Shown here in pieces: positions 1 through 4,986 of a stretch of DNA of 6,538 nt (position 1 is the first letter of the stretch; the number at the start of each line of letters is the position of its first letter). The position numbers and the translations under genes were made by a program. Source of the DNA: Oscillospiraceae bacterium (lineage in GTDB: Bacteria > Bacillota > Clostridia > Oscillospirales > Acutalibacteraceae); contig DOZQ01000218.1 in NCBI GenBank assembly GCA_003517915.1, forward strand, positions 12,708 to 19,245, in the 5' to 3' direction. The notes beneath the pieces are model-generated. The model did no database searches, was not told the DNA's origin, and saw only the letters and a list, made by a program, of their open reading frames with translations.

Positions 1-80
1 AGCACAGAGCCGCCGCCCAGCCCCATGGAACCGGCGGTTCCCGCTAAAAATCCGGCGACGGCGGCAAAAATCATATCCAC
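1..80 (-). CDS. TauE/SafE-type permease half, N-terminus only (runs off window)
   Basis: Only the first 26 codons are inside the window. They read as a hydrophobic glycine-rich segment ending in GSMGLGGGSVL, the glycine-rich first membrane segment typical of TauE/SafE (PF01925) permeases, which move sulfonates, sulfite or other small anions across the membrane. The start is taken as GTG at 80 because a perfect AGGAGG (92..87) sits 6 nt upstream. An in-frame ATG at 74 would have a 12-nt spacer, and the ATG at 82 is out of frame and stops after three codons. The gene follows another TauE/SafE half (120-482) after a 39-nt gap, so the two probably form one operon and one hetero-oligomeric transporter. 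Full length and substrate cannot be judged from this window. Confidence 0.7.
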   Translation of the reverse strand, partial: MDMIFAAVAGFLAGTAGSMGLGGGSV

Positions 81-119
81 ATGAATCCTCCTAAATTGAA
101 AGTTATGCGCGATCGGCCA

Positions 120-482
120 TTATCCCCAAAACATGCGCCATGCCGACCAAAGCAGAAATACGCCGAAAATCCCGCGCAATATCCGGTCATTTATTTTTTT
201 CATAAGCCACGCCCCGAAAAAAGCTCCGGCTAAGCCGAAGGGAATATAGATAAGCGGGTCAGCAAGCCCCATCCGCCCGTCCGCAAGGTAAAAGGCCGCG
301 CTTATAAGCGACAAAGGCAGTATGACCGCTATGGAGCTGGAATGCGCCTGCTTTGCGGAAAGACCGTTCTTTTCTAAAAGTGGAACGGCCAAAATCCCGC
401 CCCCGGCGCCAAGCAGGCCGTTGAGCAACCCTACTCCAAAGCCGCCCGCCAATAGCCAAAGAATACGTTTTTTATCTTTCAC
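120..482 (-). CDS. Half-size TauE/SafE family membrane permease (120 aa)
   Basis: The 120-residue product has about four hydrophobic segments (roughly residues 7-36, 47-67, 74-94 and 101-119). The first contains NGLLGAGGGILAVPLL (21-36), the signature of the TauE/SafE repeat. Ordinary TauE/SafE proteins are about 250 aa with two such repeats, so this is one repeat alone, followed by a second separate half at 80..1. The family exports or imports small anions such as sulfite, sulfonates and sulfoacetate; the substrate here is unknown. The open frame reaches back to an ATG at 554, but GTG at 482 is the better start: GGAGG (492..488) lies 5 nt before it, while the ATG at 554 abuts a strong hairpin and has no ribosome binding site. 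The added N-terminal residues would also be polar and unlike the family. No clear promoter was found between the hairpin at 562-598 and the gene. Confidence 0.85.
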   Translation of the reverse strand: MKDKKRILWLLAGGFGVGLLNGLLGAGGGILAVPLLEKNGLSAKQAHSSSIAVILPLSLISAAFYLADGRMGLADPLIYIPFGLAGAFFGAWLMKKINDRILRGIFGVFLLWSAWRMFWG

Positions 483-561
483 TGATTCCTCCGAAAAAAC
501 TTTATATTTAGATATAGTATGGCTGCGTGAAGCCGGATTTATTAGTTTATACATGACAAGA

Positions 562-598
562 GCGGTACTTTATCCGTGAGGATAAAGTACCGCCTTTT
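562..598. terminator. Perfect 14-bp hairpin, probable terminator between 6S RNA and TauE/SafE genes
   Basis: Bases 562-575 pair perfectly with 580-593, leaving a 4-base loop. On the plus strand the stem is followed by CTTTT; on the minus strand it is preceded by an A-rich stretch and followed by only TCTTGTC. It therefore has the form of a bidirectional but weak-tailed intrinsic terminator. It lies about 27 nt beyond the likely 3' end of the structured RNA and would end that transcript, or partly attenuate read-through into the permease genes. Whether it terminates is inferred from the fold only. Confidence 0.6.
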
Positions 599-619
599 AA
601 GTCAAAAGACTATAAATGA

Positions 620-824
620 CTGACGCCCCGCCCTGCCGTAAAGCGGCTAATGATAACCTGTTATAAATAACAGGGTGGGTTTTCTCCCCGGTGCTTTGTG
701 CTCCCTTCTTCCGCCGAAGGCGGGAGGTCTGCAAACCCACATCGGGAGCCGAAATCCCTTTTTAAAAGGTTGTAGGGTTATAATAGACGCGAAATTCGCG
801 CACAGGGCAGGGAATCCTTCATTT
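620..824 (-). ncRNA. ssrS: Probable 6S RNA (RNA polymerase-binding regulatory RNA)
   Basis: No protein gene fits this interval, but the minus strand folds well. A closing stem joins the 5' end (812..803) to the 3' end (635..626): ten pairs with one G-U. Inside it are a GTGGGTTT/AAACCCAC stem (740..733 with 682..675) capped by a CCGCC-TTC-GGCGG hairpin (723..711), a CCTGTTA/TAACAGG hairpin (674..657) in the 3' half, and a small GCCG/CGGC hairpin next to the closing stem. A strong sigma-A promoter just upstream predicts a start at 824 and a transcript of about 205 nt, the normal size of 6S RNA. A long closed rod with an extra 3'-side hairpin near a central bulge is known for Firmicutes 6S RNAs, which sequester housekeeping RNA polymerase in stationary phase. 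Motifs of RNase P, tmRNA and SRP RNA are absent. The 3' end is approximate; the primary transcript may reach the hairpin at 562-598. The family call rests on remembered similarity and fold, not on a covariance search. Confidence 0.7.
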
Positions 825-830
825 GCTATA

Positions 831-859
831 AGTATAACATAATTTGCGCTGATCAGCAA
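831..859 (-). promoter_or_regulatory. Sigma-A promoter of the 6S-like RNA
   Basis: On the minus strand, TTGCTG (859..854) and TATACT (836..831) are separated by exactly 17 nt. Six bases later an A at 824 is the predicted +1, just 12 nt before the closing stem of the folded RNA. Four of six and five of six bases match the consensus. Confidence 0.75.
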
Positions 860-962
860 CGCATTTTTTATAATTAAACACTAATATTTAGAACAAAATT
901 ATTCCAAAACAGAATAAAAAAGTATACAAAACATAAAATGCCTATCGGCTATAAGAAGACGA

Positions 963-1277
963 TTATTTTTGTTCGATCTCAAAAAAATCCTGCAGACGCT
1001 CGATGAAAATATCAGCGATTGTATCGTATTCGTCGTCGTCGTCAATCTCTTCATAAAAGCTTTCTCCGCCTTCTTCAAGCACCTTGAGTACAATCAGCTC
1101 GCCGGAATCCATCACCGATTCTTCAGGAAAATCGAAAATAGGAAGAAGAGCCAAATAGCGTCCCAGATCGGTTTCAATAGCATCAAGAACCTCAAAGGCA
1201 TACTCTTTGCCGGATTCGTCGCTGAGCGTAATAATATCTGGATTATATTCTTCGTTGATTTTGCTACCATTATCCAT
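963..1277 (-). CDS. DUF1292 domain protein (YrzB-like), 104 aa
   Basis: This is a small, strongly acidic soluble protein. After a short variable N-terminus it reads DIITLSDESGKEYAFEVLDAIE, then a strand with YLALLP and a C-terminal part with GELIVLKVLEEGG and an EEIDDDDEYD acidic patch. This is the layout of DUF1292 (PF06949), a conserved Firmicutes family of unknown biochemical function. Family members often sit near ruvX/yrrK and mltG-like genes, but here the gene stands alone. The frame opens at 1346, but that ATG would lie upstream of the predicted transcription start. The ATG at 1277 has GGGAG (1291..1287) with a 9-nt spacer and gives the usual family length. A near-consensus promoter (1325-1353) drives it. 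No clear terminator was seen in the AT-rich 100 nt after the stop. Confidence 0.85.
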   Translation of the reverse strand: MDNGSKINEEYNPDIITLSDESGKEYAFEVLDAIETDLGRYLALLPIFDFPEESVMDSGELIVLKVLEEGGESFYEEIDDDDEYDTIADIFIERLQDFFEIEQK

Positions 1278-1324
1278 ATAAACTGTCTCCCTTCCATATC
1301 CTGTCATGAGGTTTGTTCTCTTAT

Positions 1325-1353
1325 ATTTTACCCATAAATGCGGCAATAGTCAA
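1325..1353 (-). promoter_or_regulatory. Sigma-A promoter of the DUF1292 gene
   Basis: TTGACT (1353..1348) and TAAAAT (1330..1325) on the minus strand are 17 nt apart; each matches consensus at five of six positions. Predicted +1 is near 1318, giving a 5' leader of about 40 nt. It is divergent from the plus-strand promoter at 1412-1440, with about 58 AT-rich bases between the two -35 boxes. Confidence 0.75.
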
Positions 1354-1411
1354 TATAAGAAATTTCATAGTTAGAGTTAACAATATATTAAAAAATTATT
1401 CACAAAAAGTA

Positions 1412-1440
1412 TTGACATCTTATAAATTATCGTATATAAT
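1412..1440 (+). promoter_or_regulatory. Exact-consensus sigma-A promoter on the plus strand
   Basis: TTGACA (1412-1417), a 17-nt spacer and TATAAT (1435-1440) match the housekeeping promoter consensus at all twelve positions. Predicted +1 is about 1447. It is the strongest promoter-like signal in the window and the only convincing one pointing to the plus strand, yet no confident gene lies downstream before the terminator at 2020-2063. Confidence 0.8.
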
Positions 1441-1446
1441 AATATC

Positions 1447-2063
1447 AGCGAAGGATAAAAGATCAAAAGCGTAATATCTTTCAGAAATTTTCAGAAGGGG
1501 GCTGATTCCAATGTACAGTGAAGACAATTTAATATCAGCCGTTTGCTCTGAAATCCGTGGAGTGTAAAAGCGCATTTTGGCGAGGCTTTGAAAGCAGATC
1601 GATTTATTTATTCGGCGCAGCCTCTGGAATGGAACGGAAATTTCCGAACATACAATGCCGGAGGACTAAGTGGGCGGCTGATATTGCGGCAGATGCGGGC
1701 AGGGAGGATATCTGCAATAAAAGCAGTTTGTGCTGTCCGTACAATCAAATCCAGAAGGTCTATGTAAAGAAATAGAGCTGGTCGGACTGCCGTCTTTAAA
1801 AATATCCTCTTGTAAAGTCTTCTGTCGGCTGAGCCGGAGTTTTGTAGTGTTTATTGGGTTAGGAGGCCCTTCTGTTTCCGGTTATTAAAAAGGCGATGGG
1901 CAGAAGCGTTTTAGGGACGATAGTATCGTCTTAAGAAATATATTTTAGTGAACCTAAAAACTCGGTGCGGTTTAAATATTGCTGAATCTGCCGGGGGTAA
2001 AATCTGAATAAATATTTCGGCGGTTCCTGTGGAGCAAAGTTCACGGGAACCGCTTTTGTATTT
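1447..2063 (+). other. Plus-strand transcription unit without a recognisable gene (ncRNA or decayed gene)
   Basis: The interval is bounded by an exact-consensus promoter and a strong intrinsic terminator, both on the plus strand, which predicts a transcript of about 615 nt. No frame inside is convincingly coding. An ATG at 1511 behind AAGGGGG is followed by only 18 codons (stop at 1565). A GTG-started frame of 72 codons (1557-1775) begins 8 nt before that stop and has no ribosome binding site of its own. The third frame is open from about 1564 to 1760 (VKAHFGEALKADRFIYSAQPLEWNGNF...). Switching between these frames could give a longer protein, so a frameshifted pseudogene is possible. GGCTGAT (1500-1506) can pair with ATCAGCC (1534-1540), placing the 1511 ATG in a loop. 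Short palindromes also occur near 1829-1839 and 1917-1931. I do not recognise a protein or RNA family here. Confidence 0.35.
2020..2063 (+). terminator. Intrinsic terminator of the plus-strand unit
   Basis: GCGGTTCCTGTG (2020-2031) pairs with CACGGGAACCGC (2042-2053): twelve pairs with one G-U and a 10-nt loop, followed by TTTTGTATTT. The T-rich tail is on the plus strand only. On the minus strand the bases after the stem are not a T run, so it does not serve the GyrI-like gene to the right. Confidence 0.75.
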
Positions 2064-2084
2064 CTTGCTAAAGCACTAACACAG

Positions 2085-2117
2085 GCCGCGGCTCCTATTG
2101 ATAAGGAAGTCCGCGGC
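2085..2117 (-). terminator. Hairpin just after the GyrI-like gene, possible terminator
   Basis: GCCGCGG (2085-2091) pairs perfectly with CCGCGGC (2111-2117), and TCC/GGA can extend the stem around an AT-rich loop. It begins 23 nt past the stop of the 2141-2602 gene. The minus-strand sequence after it (CTGTGTTAGTGCTTT) is only moderately T-rich, so termination is plausible but not strong. Confidence 0.45.
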
Positions 2118-2140
2118 ATGTTTCTCTTAGAAGTATTATC

Positions 2141-2602
2141 CTATTTAACAGGGAATACAATCTGTGTCAGCAGTTCACTTTCGGGGGTATTGTCAGGATC
2201 GTTGATATAATAGTCATAATAAACGCCGGTAAGCTCAAGTGAATTATCCTTAGCGTAATCCATAAGCGCGTTATATGCCGCGTCAAGAGCTTTATAAGGG
2301 CCTTTGTGGGTTGTGGTTATCGCCTTGCCCTCGCAGTTCTTGCTCATGTAAAGATCGCCCTTCGCGGGCAGCGCCTTTGAAACCGGGATGCCGAACTCCA
2401 TGTCGGACACCATAAAATCGTCGCTGCAATTCATATAGGCGCAGTAAGGAGCGCCAGCGATTTGCGCGCCCTGTTCGCTGAGATATGGCATAAGCTTGGC
2501 GTATACTTCATCGAACACCTTGCCAATCTCGTCCATGCCTACAGCCGTTTTCTTTATCGCCAACGCGATTTGGGGAGTAAGGTTTTTAAGCTCAATCTTC
2601 AT
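2141..2602 (-). CDS. GyrI-like / AraC effector-binding domain protein (153 aa)
   Basis: This is a stand-alone GyrI-like domain (PF06445/PF14526 superfamily), the small-molecule pocket also found at the C-terminus of regulators such as BmrR. There is no DNA-binding region, so it probably binds or sequesters a ligand rather than regulating directly. The domain fills the protein: an N-terminal strand MKIELKNLTPQIALAIKK, helix 24-43, central strands with CAYMN and DMEFGIPV, then HKGPYKALDAAYNALMDYAKD and a last part with YINDPDNTPESELLTQIVFPV. The Glu that usually precedes the Y-x-n-D-P motif at the ligand pocket appears to be Asp130. Start ATG at 2602 has AAGGAGG (2619..2613) with a 10-nt spacer. 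It lies 99 nt downstream of the repair operon and has its own promoter with a dyad, so it may be separately controlled. The ligand is unknown. Confidence 0.8.
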   Translation of the reverse strand: MKIELKNLTPQIALAIKKTAVGMDEIGKVFDEVYAKLMPYLSEQGAQIAGAPYCAYMNCSDDFMVSDMEFGIPVSKALPAKGDLYMSKNCEGKAITTTHKGPYKALDAAYNALMDYAKDNSLELTGVYYDYYINDPDNTPESELLTQIVFPVK

Positions 2603-2631
2603 TTTTAAAATGCCTCCTTGATTTTTTCTTA

Positions 2632-2660
2632 ATTATACAGGAGACAAGTGACAGCGTCAT
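2632..2660 (-). promoter_or_regulatory. Promoter of the GyrI-like gene
   Basis: A perfect TATAAT (2637..2632) on the minus strand is preceded 17 nt upstream by ATGACG (2660..2655), a four-of-six match to the -35 consensus. The -10 box is also preceded by TG one base upstream. Predicted +1 is near 2625, close to the ribosome binding site at 2619..2613, giving a very short leader. Confidence 0.6.
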
Positions 2661-2664
2661 GTCA
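2649..2664. promoter_or_regulatory. Dyad overlapping the -35 region, possible operator
   Basis: TGACAGCGTCATGTCA reads as TGACA-N6-TGTCA, and within it TGAC-AGC-GTCA is a second, shorter palindrome. It covers the -35 box and the upstream part of the spacer of the GyrI-like gene's promoter, a usual place for a repressor site. No regulator gene is in the window, so the cognate protein is unknown and the site may be chance. Confidence 0.35.
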
Positions 2665-2701
2665 TATTTAAAAATGAATTTGAGATTTTGAAAAGCAACG
2701 T

Positions 2702-3166
2702 TTACTCTAAAGCAAACAGCTTTTGCTCGTAATCCTTTACGAAATAACGCTTGCCCTTTTGAATGACCGTGTGCCCCTCCATTTCAAGCAGCAACTTTTG
2801 CCCCGCGATGCCGTCCGGATATTTCTCGTTCAGTTCCCCGCCTTTTTTCAATGTTCGCCACCAGGGAGTCTCGTCTGCGCCCGCGCGCTCGGCGCTGGCC
2901 TGGGCGGCGACATTTACGAAAATGCCGCAGGTGAGGGGACAGGTGAAGTCAGCTCCGTGGTCTTTAGCGAGGCGCTCTCGCAGACGGTCGGTGGTGATCA
3001 GTCTGCCATAAGGAACAGTTTTCATCAGCGCGTCATAAGCAAGCGGCGGCGCTAAAAGCATGCGGGAGCCACCGTAACGGGCTATGGCTTTAGGGTCTGT
3101 GAGTGTTTCAACCTTGGGCATATCCTTGCTGTCATGCAGCTTTTGGTTGGGGTTTTTAATCGGCAC
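2702..3166 (-). CDS. Alkyltransferase-like (MGMT family) protein lacking the catalytic cysteine (154 aa)
   Basis: The middle and C-terminal parts match the DNA-binding domain of O6-alkylguanine-DNA alkyltransferases (PF01035): VPYGRLITTDRLRERLAKDHG (51-71), then ETPWWRTLKKGGELN (99-113) and GIAGQKLLLEMEGH (119-132). At the active site the canonical PCHR is PWWR (101-104), so the alkyl-accepting cysteine is replaced by Trp, as in ATL proteins that bind O6-alkylguanine and hand it to other repair. Cys76 and Cys80 (CPLTC) lie where the Arg-finger helix normally is, and no obvious Arg finger is seen. The open frame reaches ATG 3199, but GTG at 3166 is preferred: AAAGGAGG lies 7 nt upstream and overlaps the stop of tag, and the ATG would force a 20-nt overlap. 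It is last in the operon, directly behind tag. No strong terminator follows, so some read-through towards 2602 is possible. Confidence 0.8.
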   Translation of the reverse strand: MPIKNPNQKLHDSKDMPKVETLTDPKAIARYGGSRMLLAPPLAYDALMKTVPYGRLITTDRLRERLAKDHGADFTCPLTCGIFVNVAAQASAERAGADETPWWRTLKKGGELNEKYPDGIAGQKLLLEMEGHTVIQKGKRYFVKDYEQKLFALE

Positions 3167-3179
3167 GTGGTTTCCTCCT

Positions 3180-3779
3180 TTACGGTTTATTATTTTCACT
3201 GATTATCTCGTTATAAACGCAGCAGGATTTAAGGTGGTCGTTTACCATGCCGACCGCCTGCATAAAAGAATAGATTATGGTCGAGCCGACAAATTTGAAC
3301 CCCATCTTTTTTAAATCCTTGCTTATTTTATCGGATACGGGGGTGGTCACCGGCATATCCTCAAGTTTTTCCCAGTCGCCTGTGACCGGCTTGTAGTCAA
3401 CATAGCCCCAGATGAAATTGTCAAAGCTGCCGTACTGTTTCTGGATTTCAAGGAACAGCCGGGCGTTTACCACTGCCGCACCTATTTTGCGGCGGTTTCT
3501 TATGATTTTTTCGTTGGCCATTAGCTCCTCGATTTTTACCTCGCCGTAAAGGGCGACTTTTTCGGGGTCAAAGCCGTCAAAGGCTTCGCGGTAAGCCTGC
3601 CTCTTTTTGAGCACGGTGATCCAGGAGAGACCTGCCTGAGCACCCTCCAGAATAAGCATTTCAAACAGCCAGCGGTCGTCGTGCACAGGCCTTCCCCATT
3701 CGTTGTCGTGGTAGTCGATGTATATAGGAGAATCCCCGAAGCACCTGAATTTTTCTTTAGTATTGAGCTTATCTGTCAT
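3180..3779 (-). CDS. tag: DNA-3-methyladenine glycosylase I (199 aa)
   Basis: Tag cleaves the N-glycosidic bond of 3-methyladenine (and 3-methylguanine) in alkylated DNA, starting base excision repair. The protein aligns along its length with the E. coli enzyme: RCFGDSPIYIDYHDNEWGRP, then LEGAQAGLSWITVLKKRQAYREAFDGFDP, IIRNRRKI, and GFKFVGSTIIYSFMQAVGMVNDHLKSCC near the end. The zinc ligands are present as Cys13, His24, His182 and Cys186, and the catalytic Glu as Glu45. Two starts are possible. ATG at 3791 shares its A with the stop of the GNAT gene. ATG at 3779 has GAGGTG (3789..3784) at the ideal distance and gives a length closer to the family's roughly 187 aa, so it is chosen. The gene stands between the acetyltransferase and the MGMT-like gene, forming a DNA-alkylation repair pair with the latter. 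Confidence 0.95.
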   Translation of the reverse strand: MTDKLNTKEKFRCFGDSPIYIDYHDNEWGRPVHDDRWLFEMLILEGAQAGLSWITVLKKRQAYREAFDGFDPEKVALYGEVKIEELMANEKIIRNRRKIGAAVVNARLFLEIQKQYGSFDNFIWGYVDYKPVTGDWEKLEDMPVTTPVSDKISKDLKKMGFKFVGSTIIYSFMQAVGMVNDHLKSCCVYNEIISENNKP

Positions 3780-3790
3780 TTCGCACCTCA

Positions 3791-4333
3791 TTACAAATCC
3801 AAAAAATATTCCCGGCTGTCAAAAAATCTGACGCCGTCCACATGGGGCGTGATATCGTCCCGGTCGTAAACAAACCCCAGCTTCTCTAGCACCCGTGCCG
3901 AGCCAAAATTTTTCTTGGCGTGGCCGCCCGCAAACCTTTTTATACCCAAGCGTGAAGCGGCAAAATTCAAAACCGCTCGCATCGCCTCGGTGGTGTAGCC
4001 ATGGTTCCAGTGGGATTTTTTTATGTTGTACCCGACTTGATAGAGCCGATAGCCTTCCTCCCAAATCAGCCCGCCGGAGCCGAAAAGTTCGCCGGTTTCT
4101 TTAAGAACAAACCCCCAGATGTAGTTGTCGCACACAGCGGTGTCGTCCGTATTTTCCGGCGGCCATTCAATTTCTTTAAGCCACTTAATCGTATCGTCAA
4201 TTGAATGATGCGGCAGCCAGCTGACATATTCCGCCACCTGAGGGTCGCCGGTCCAGCCGTAAAAGGCGGTTTCGGCGTCATCCGGCCTAAGTGGCCTTAG
4301 AATAAGGCGGTTCGTTTCCAGTGTGTTGTTCAT
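3791..4333 (-). CDS. GNAT acetyltransferase, RimJ/RimL type (180 aa)
   Basis: This is an N-acetyltransferase of the Acetyltransf_3 type (PF13302), which moves acetyl from acetyl-CoA to an amine. The start, LETNRLILRPLRPDDAE (5-21), is characteristic, and GYNIKKSHWNHGYTTEAM (101-118) holds the acetyl-CoA phosphate loop. The C-terminal AKKNFGSARVLEKLGF (139-154) is the typical N-x2-S-x-R-V-L-E-K-L-G-F helix. Members close to RimJ/RimL acetylate ribosomal proteins, but many acetylate small molecules or antibiotics, so the substrate is open. The ATG overlaps the TGA of the upstream PNPOx-like gene by 4 nt (ATGA), implying translational coupling, and its stop shares one base with an ATG in front of tag. 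Both overlaps place it inside the operon. Confidence 0.9.
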   Translation of the reverse strand: MNNTLETNRLILRPLRPDDAETAFYGWTGDPQVAEYVSWLPHHSIDDTIKWLKEIEWPPENTDDTAVCDNYIWGFVLKETGELFGSGGLIWEEGYRLYQVGYNIKKSHWNHGYTTEAMRAVLNFAASRLGIKRFAGGHAKKNFGSARVLEKLGFVYDRDDITPHVDGVRFFDSREYFLDL

Positions 4334-4728
4334 AGCTCAAAATCCTCCGACGCAAGCATGGAGTAATACCGCCCCTTAGACGCCGTGAATTTTAAAATGC
4401 AGTAGTCCGGATCGTTTACGCCGCCTTTGTAAATAGAGTTCATGGAAACTTTCCAATGTGCCCTTTTAAGTGCTATGTCATTTATAATTTCCATTTTGCC
4501 TATAAGCTGTACGCCCCTATAAATTGGTTTGCCGTAAAAATATAAGCAGGCGTTTGGATTTTGCTGCCACTGGGCGGCGCGGACAGAGCCGTTATTTGAA
4601 TCAAAATAAAATATATTCCCGCCCTCGCGGCGGGCAACCAGCATTGCTTTGATAAAGGGCTGACCTTCAGATTCAGAACCGGTGAAAGCTATCTTGCCTT
4701 CCAATAAGCGTTCAATATGCTTGTTCAT
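4330..4728 (-). CDS. Pyridoxamine 5'-phosphate oxidase-like flavin-binding protein (132 aa)
   Basis: A small single-domain split-barrel protein of the PNPOx-like/general stress protein 26 type. Recognisable stretches are GQPFIKAMLVARREGGNIFYFDSNNGSVRAAQWQQNPNACLYFY (22-65), with the strand and S-x-R-x-x-Q region that contacts flavin phosphate in the family, and GVQLIGKMEIINDIALKRAHW (72-92). Such proteins bind FMN, F420 or haem; true PNPOx is about 200 aa or longer and has a C-terminal part absent here, so vitamin B6 synthesis is unlikely. The ATG at 4728 follows the stop of the Cdd1-like gene by 3 nt, with AAGGA 7 nt upstream lying inside that gene's end. Its stop overlaps the GNAT start by 4 nt. 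Role unknown; a redox or stress function is an inference from the family. Confidence 0.85.
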   Translation of the reverse strand: MNKHIERLLEGKIAFTGSESEGQPFIKAMLVARREGGNIFYFDSNNGSVRAAQWQQNPNACLYFYGKPIYRGVQLIGKMEIINDIALKRAHWKVSMNSIYKGGVNDPDYCILKFTASKGRYYSMLASEDFEL

Positions 4729-4731
4729 GCT

Positions 4732-4986
4732 TTAGTCCTTCCAGTCGTTCCAGTTTTGCTTGCCCGGCGGCAAATGCCCGTCATGGTCGGCGTAATGAAC
4801 CGCCAAACGGTAACAGTAGAGCACACATCTGCACGACATATTGCCGACCCCATAAAGCAGGCAGTGCTTAGCGTAAATCTTCTCGGGGTTTTCCCCCTTG
4901 AGAGACTCGACATCGGGATATCCGGCACGAATTAAGTGCTCGGCCATTTTCTTGCCAATGCCCGGGATGGTTGTAAGATCGGTCAT
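4732..4986 (-). CDS. Cdd1-like helix-hairpin-helix protein (84 aa)
   Basis: A small protein of the 'pathogenicity locus' family (Cdd1, PF11731), named after a gene beside the Clostridioides difficile toxin locus. It opens with a helix-hairpin-helix, LTTIPGIGKKMAEHLIRAGYPDVESLKGENPEKIY (4-38); P-G-I-G-K (8-12) is the non-specific DNA-backbone-binding hairpin. The second half carries four cysteines, Cys42, Cys52, Cys54 and Cys58, of the kind shared in this family, and ends PPGKQNWNDWKD. The function is not established. HhH proteins usually bind DNA, and the cysteines suggest a metal or redox site. The ATG shares one base with the stop of the upstream flavoprotein (TAATG) and has only a weak ribosome binding site, so translation probably depends on re-initiation. 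Confidence 0.85.
   Translation of the reverse strand: MTDLTTIPGIGKKMAEHLIRAGYPDVESLKGENPEKIYAKHCLLYGVGNMSCRCVLYCYRLAVHYADHDGHLPPGKQNWNDWKD

Noticed and set aside
647..859. Minus-strand 70-codon open frame
   Set aside because: It overlaps the promoter and most of the folded RNA, its ATG lies in the -35/-10 region, and the product resembles no protein family.
1441..1539. Nine-base repeat AATATCAGC at 1441 and 1531
   Set aside because: Too short, and the first copy lies mostly upstream of the predicted +1, so an RNA switch using both copies is unlikely.
1557..1775. Plus-strand 72-codon frame with a GTG start
   Set aside because: It has no ribosome binding site, no recognisable domain, and a competing open frame in another phase. 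Kept only as part of the uncertain transcription unit.
1931..2119. Minus-strand 62-codon frame
   Set aside because: It runs through both hairpins (2020-2053 and 2085-2117) and has no recognisable product.
2723..3055. Plus-strand frame of 110 codons (also 969-1337, 5395-5748, 5961-6239 and others)
   Set aside because: These are antisense shadows of well-supported minus-strand genes, without ribosome binding sites or known domains.
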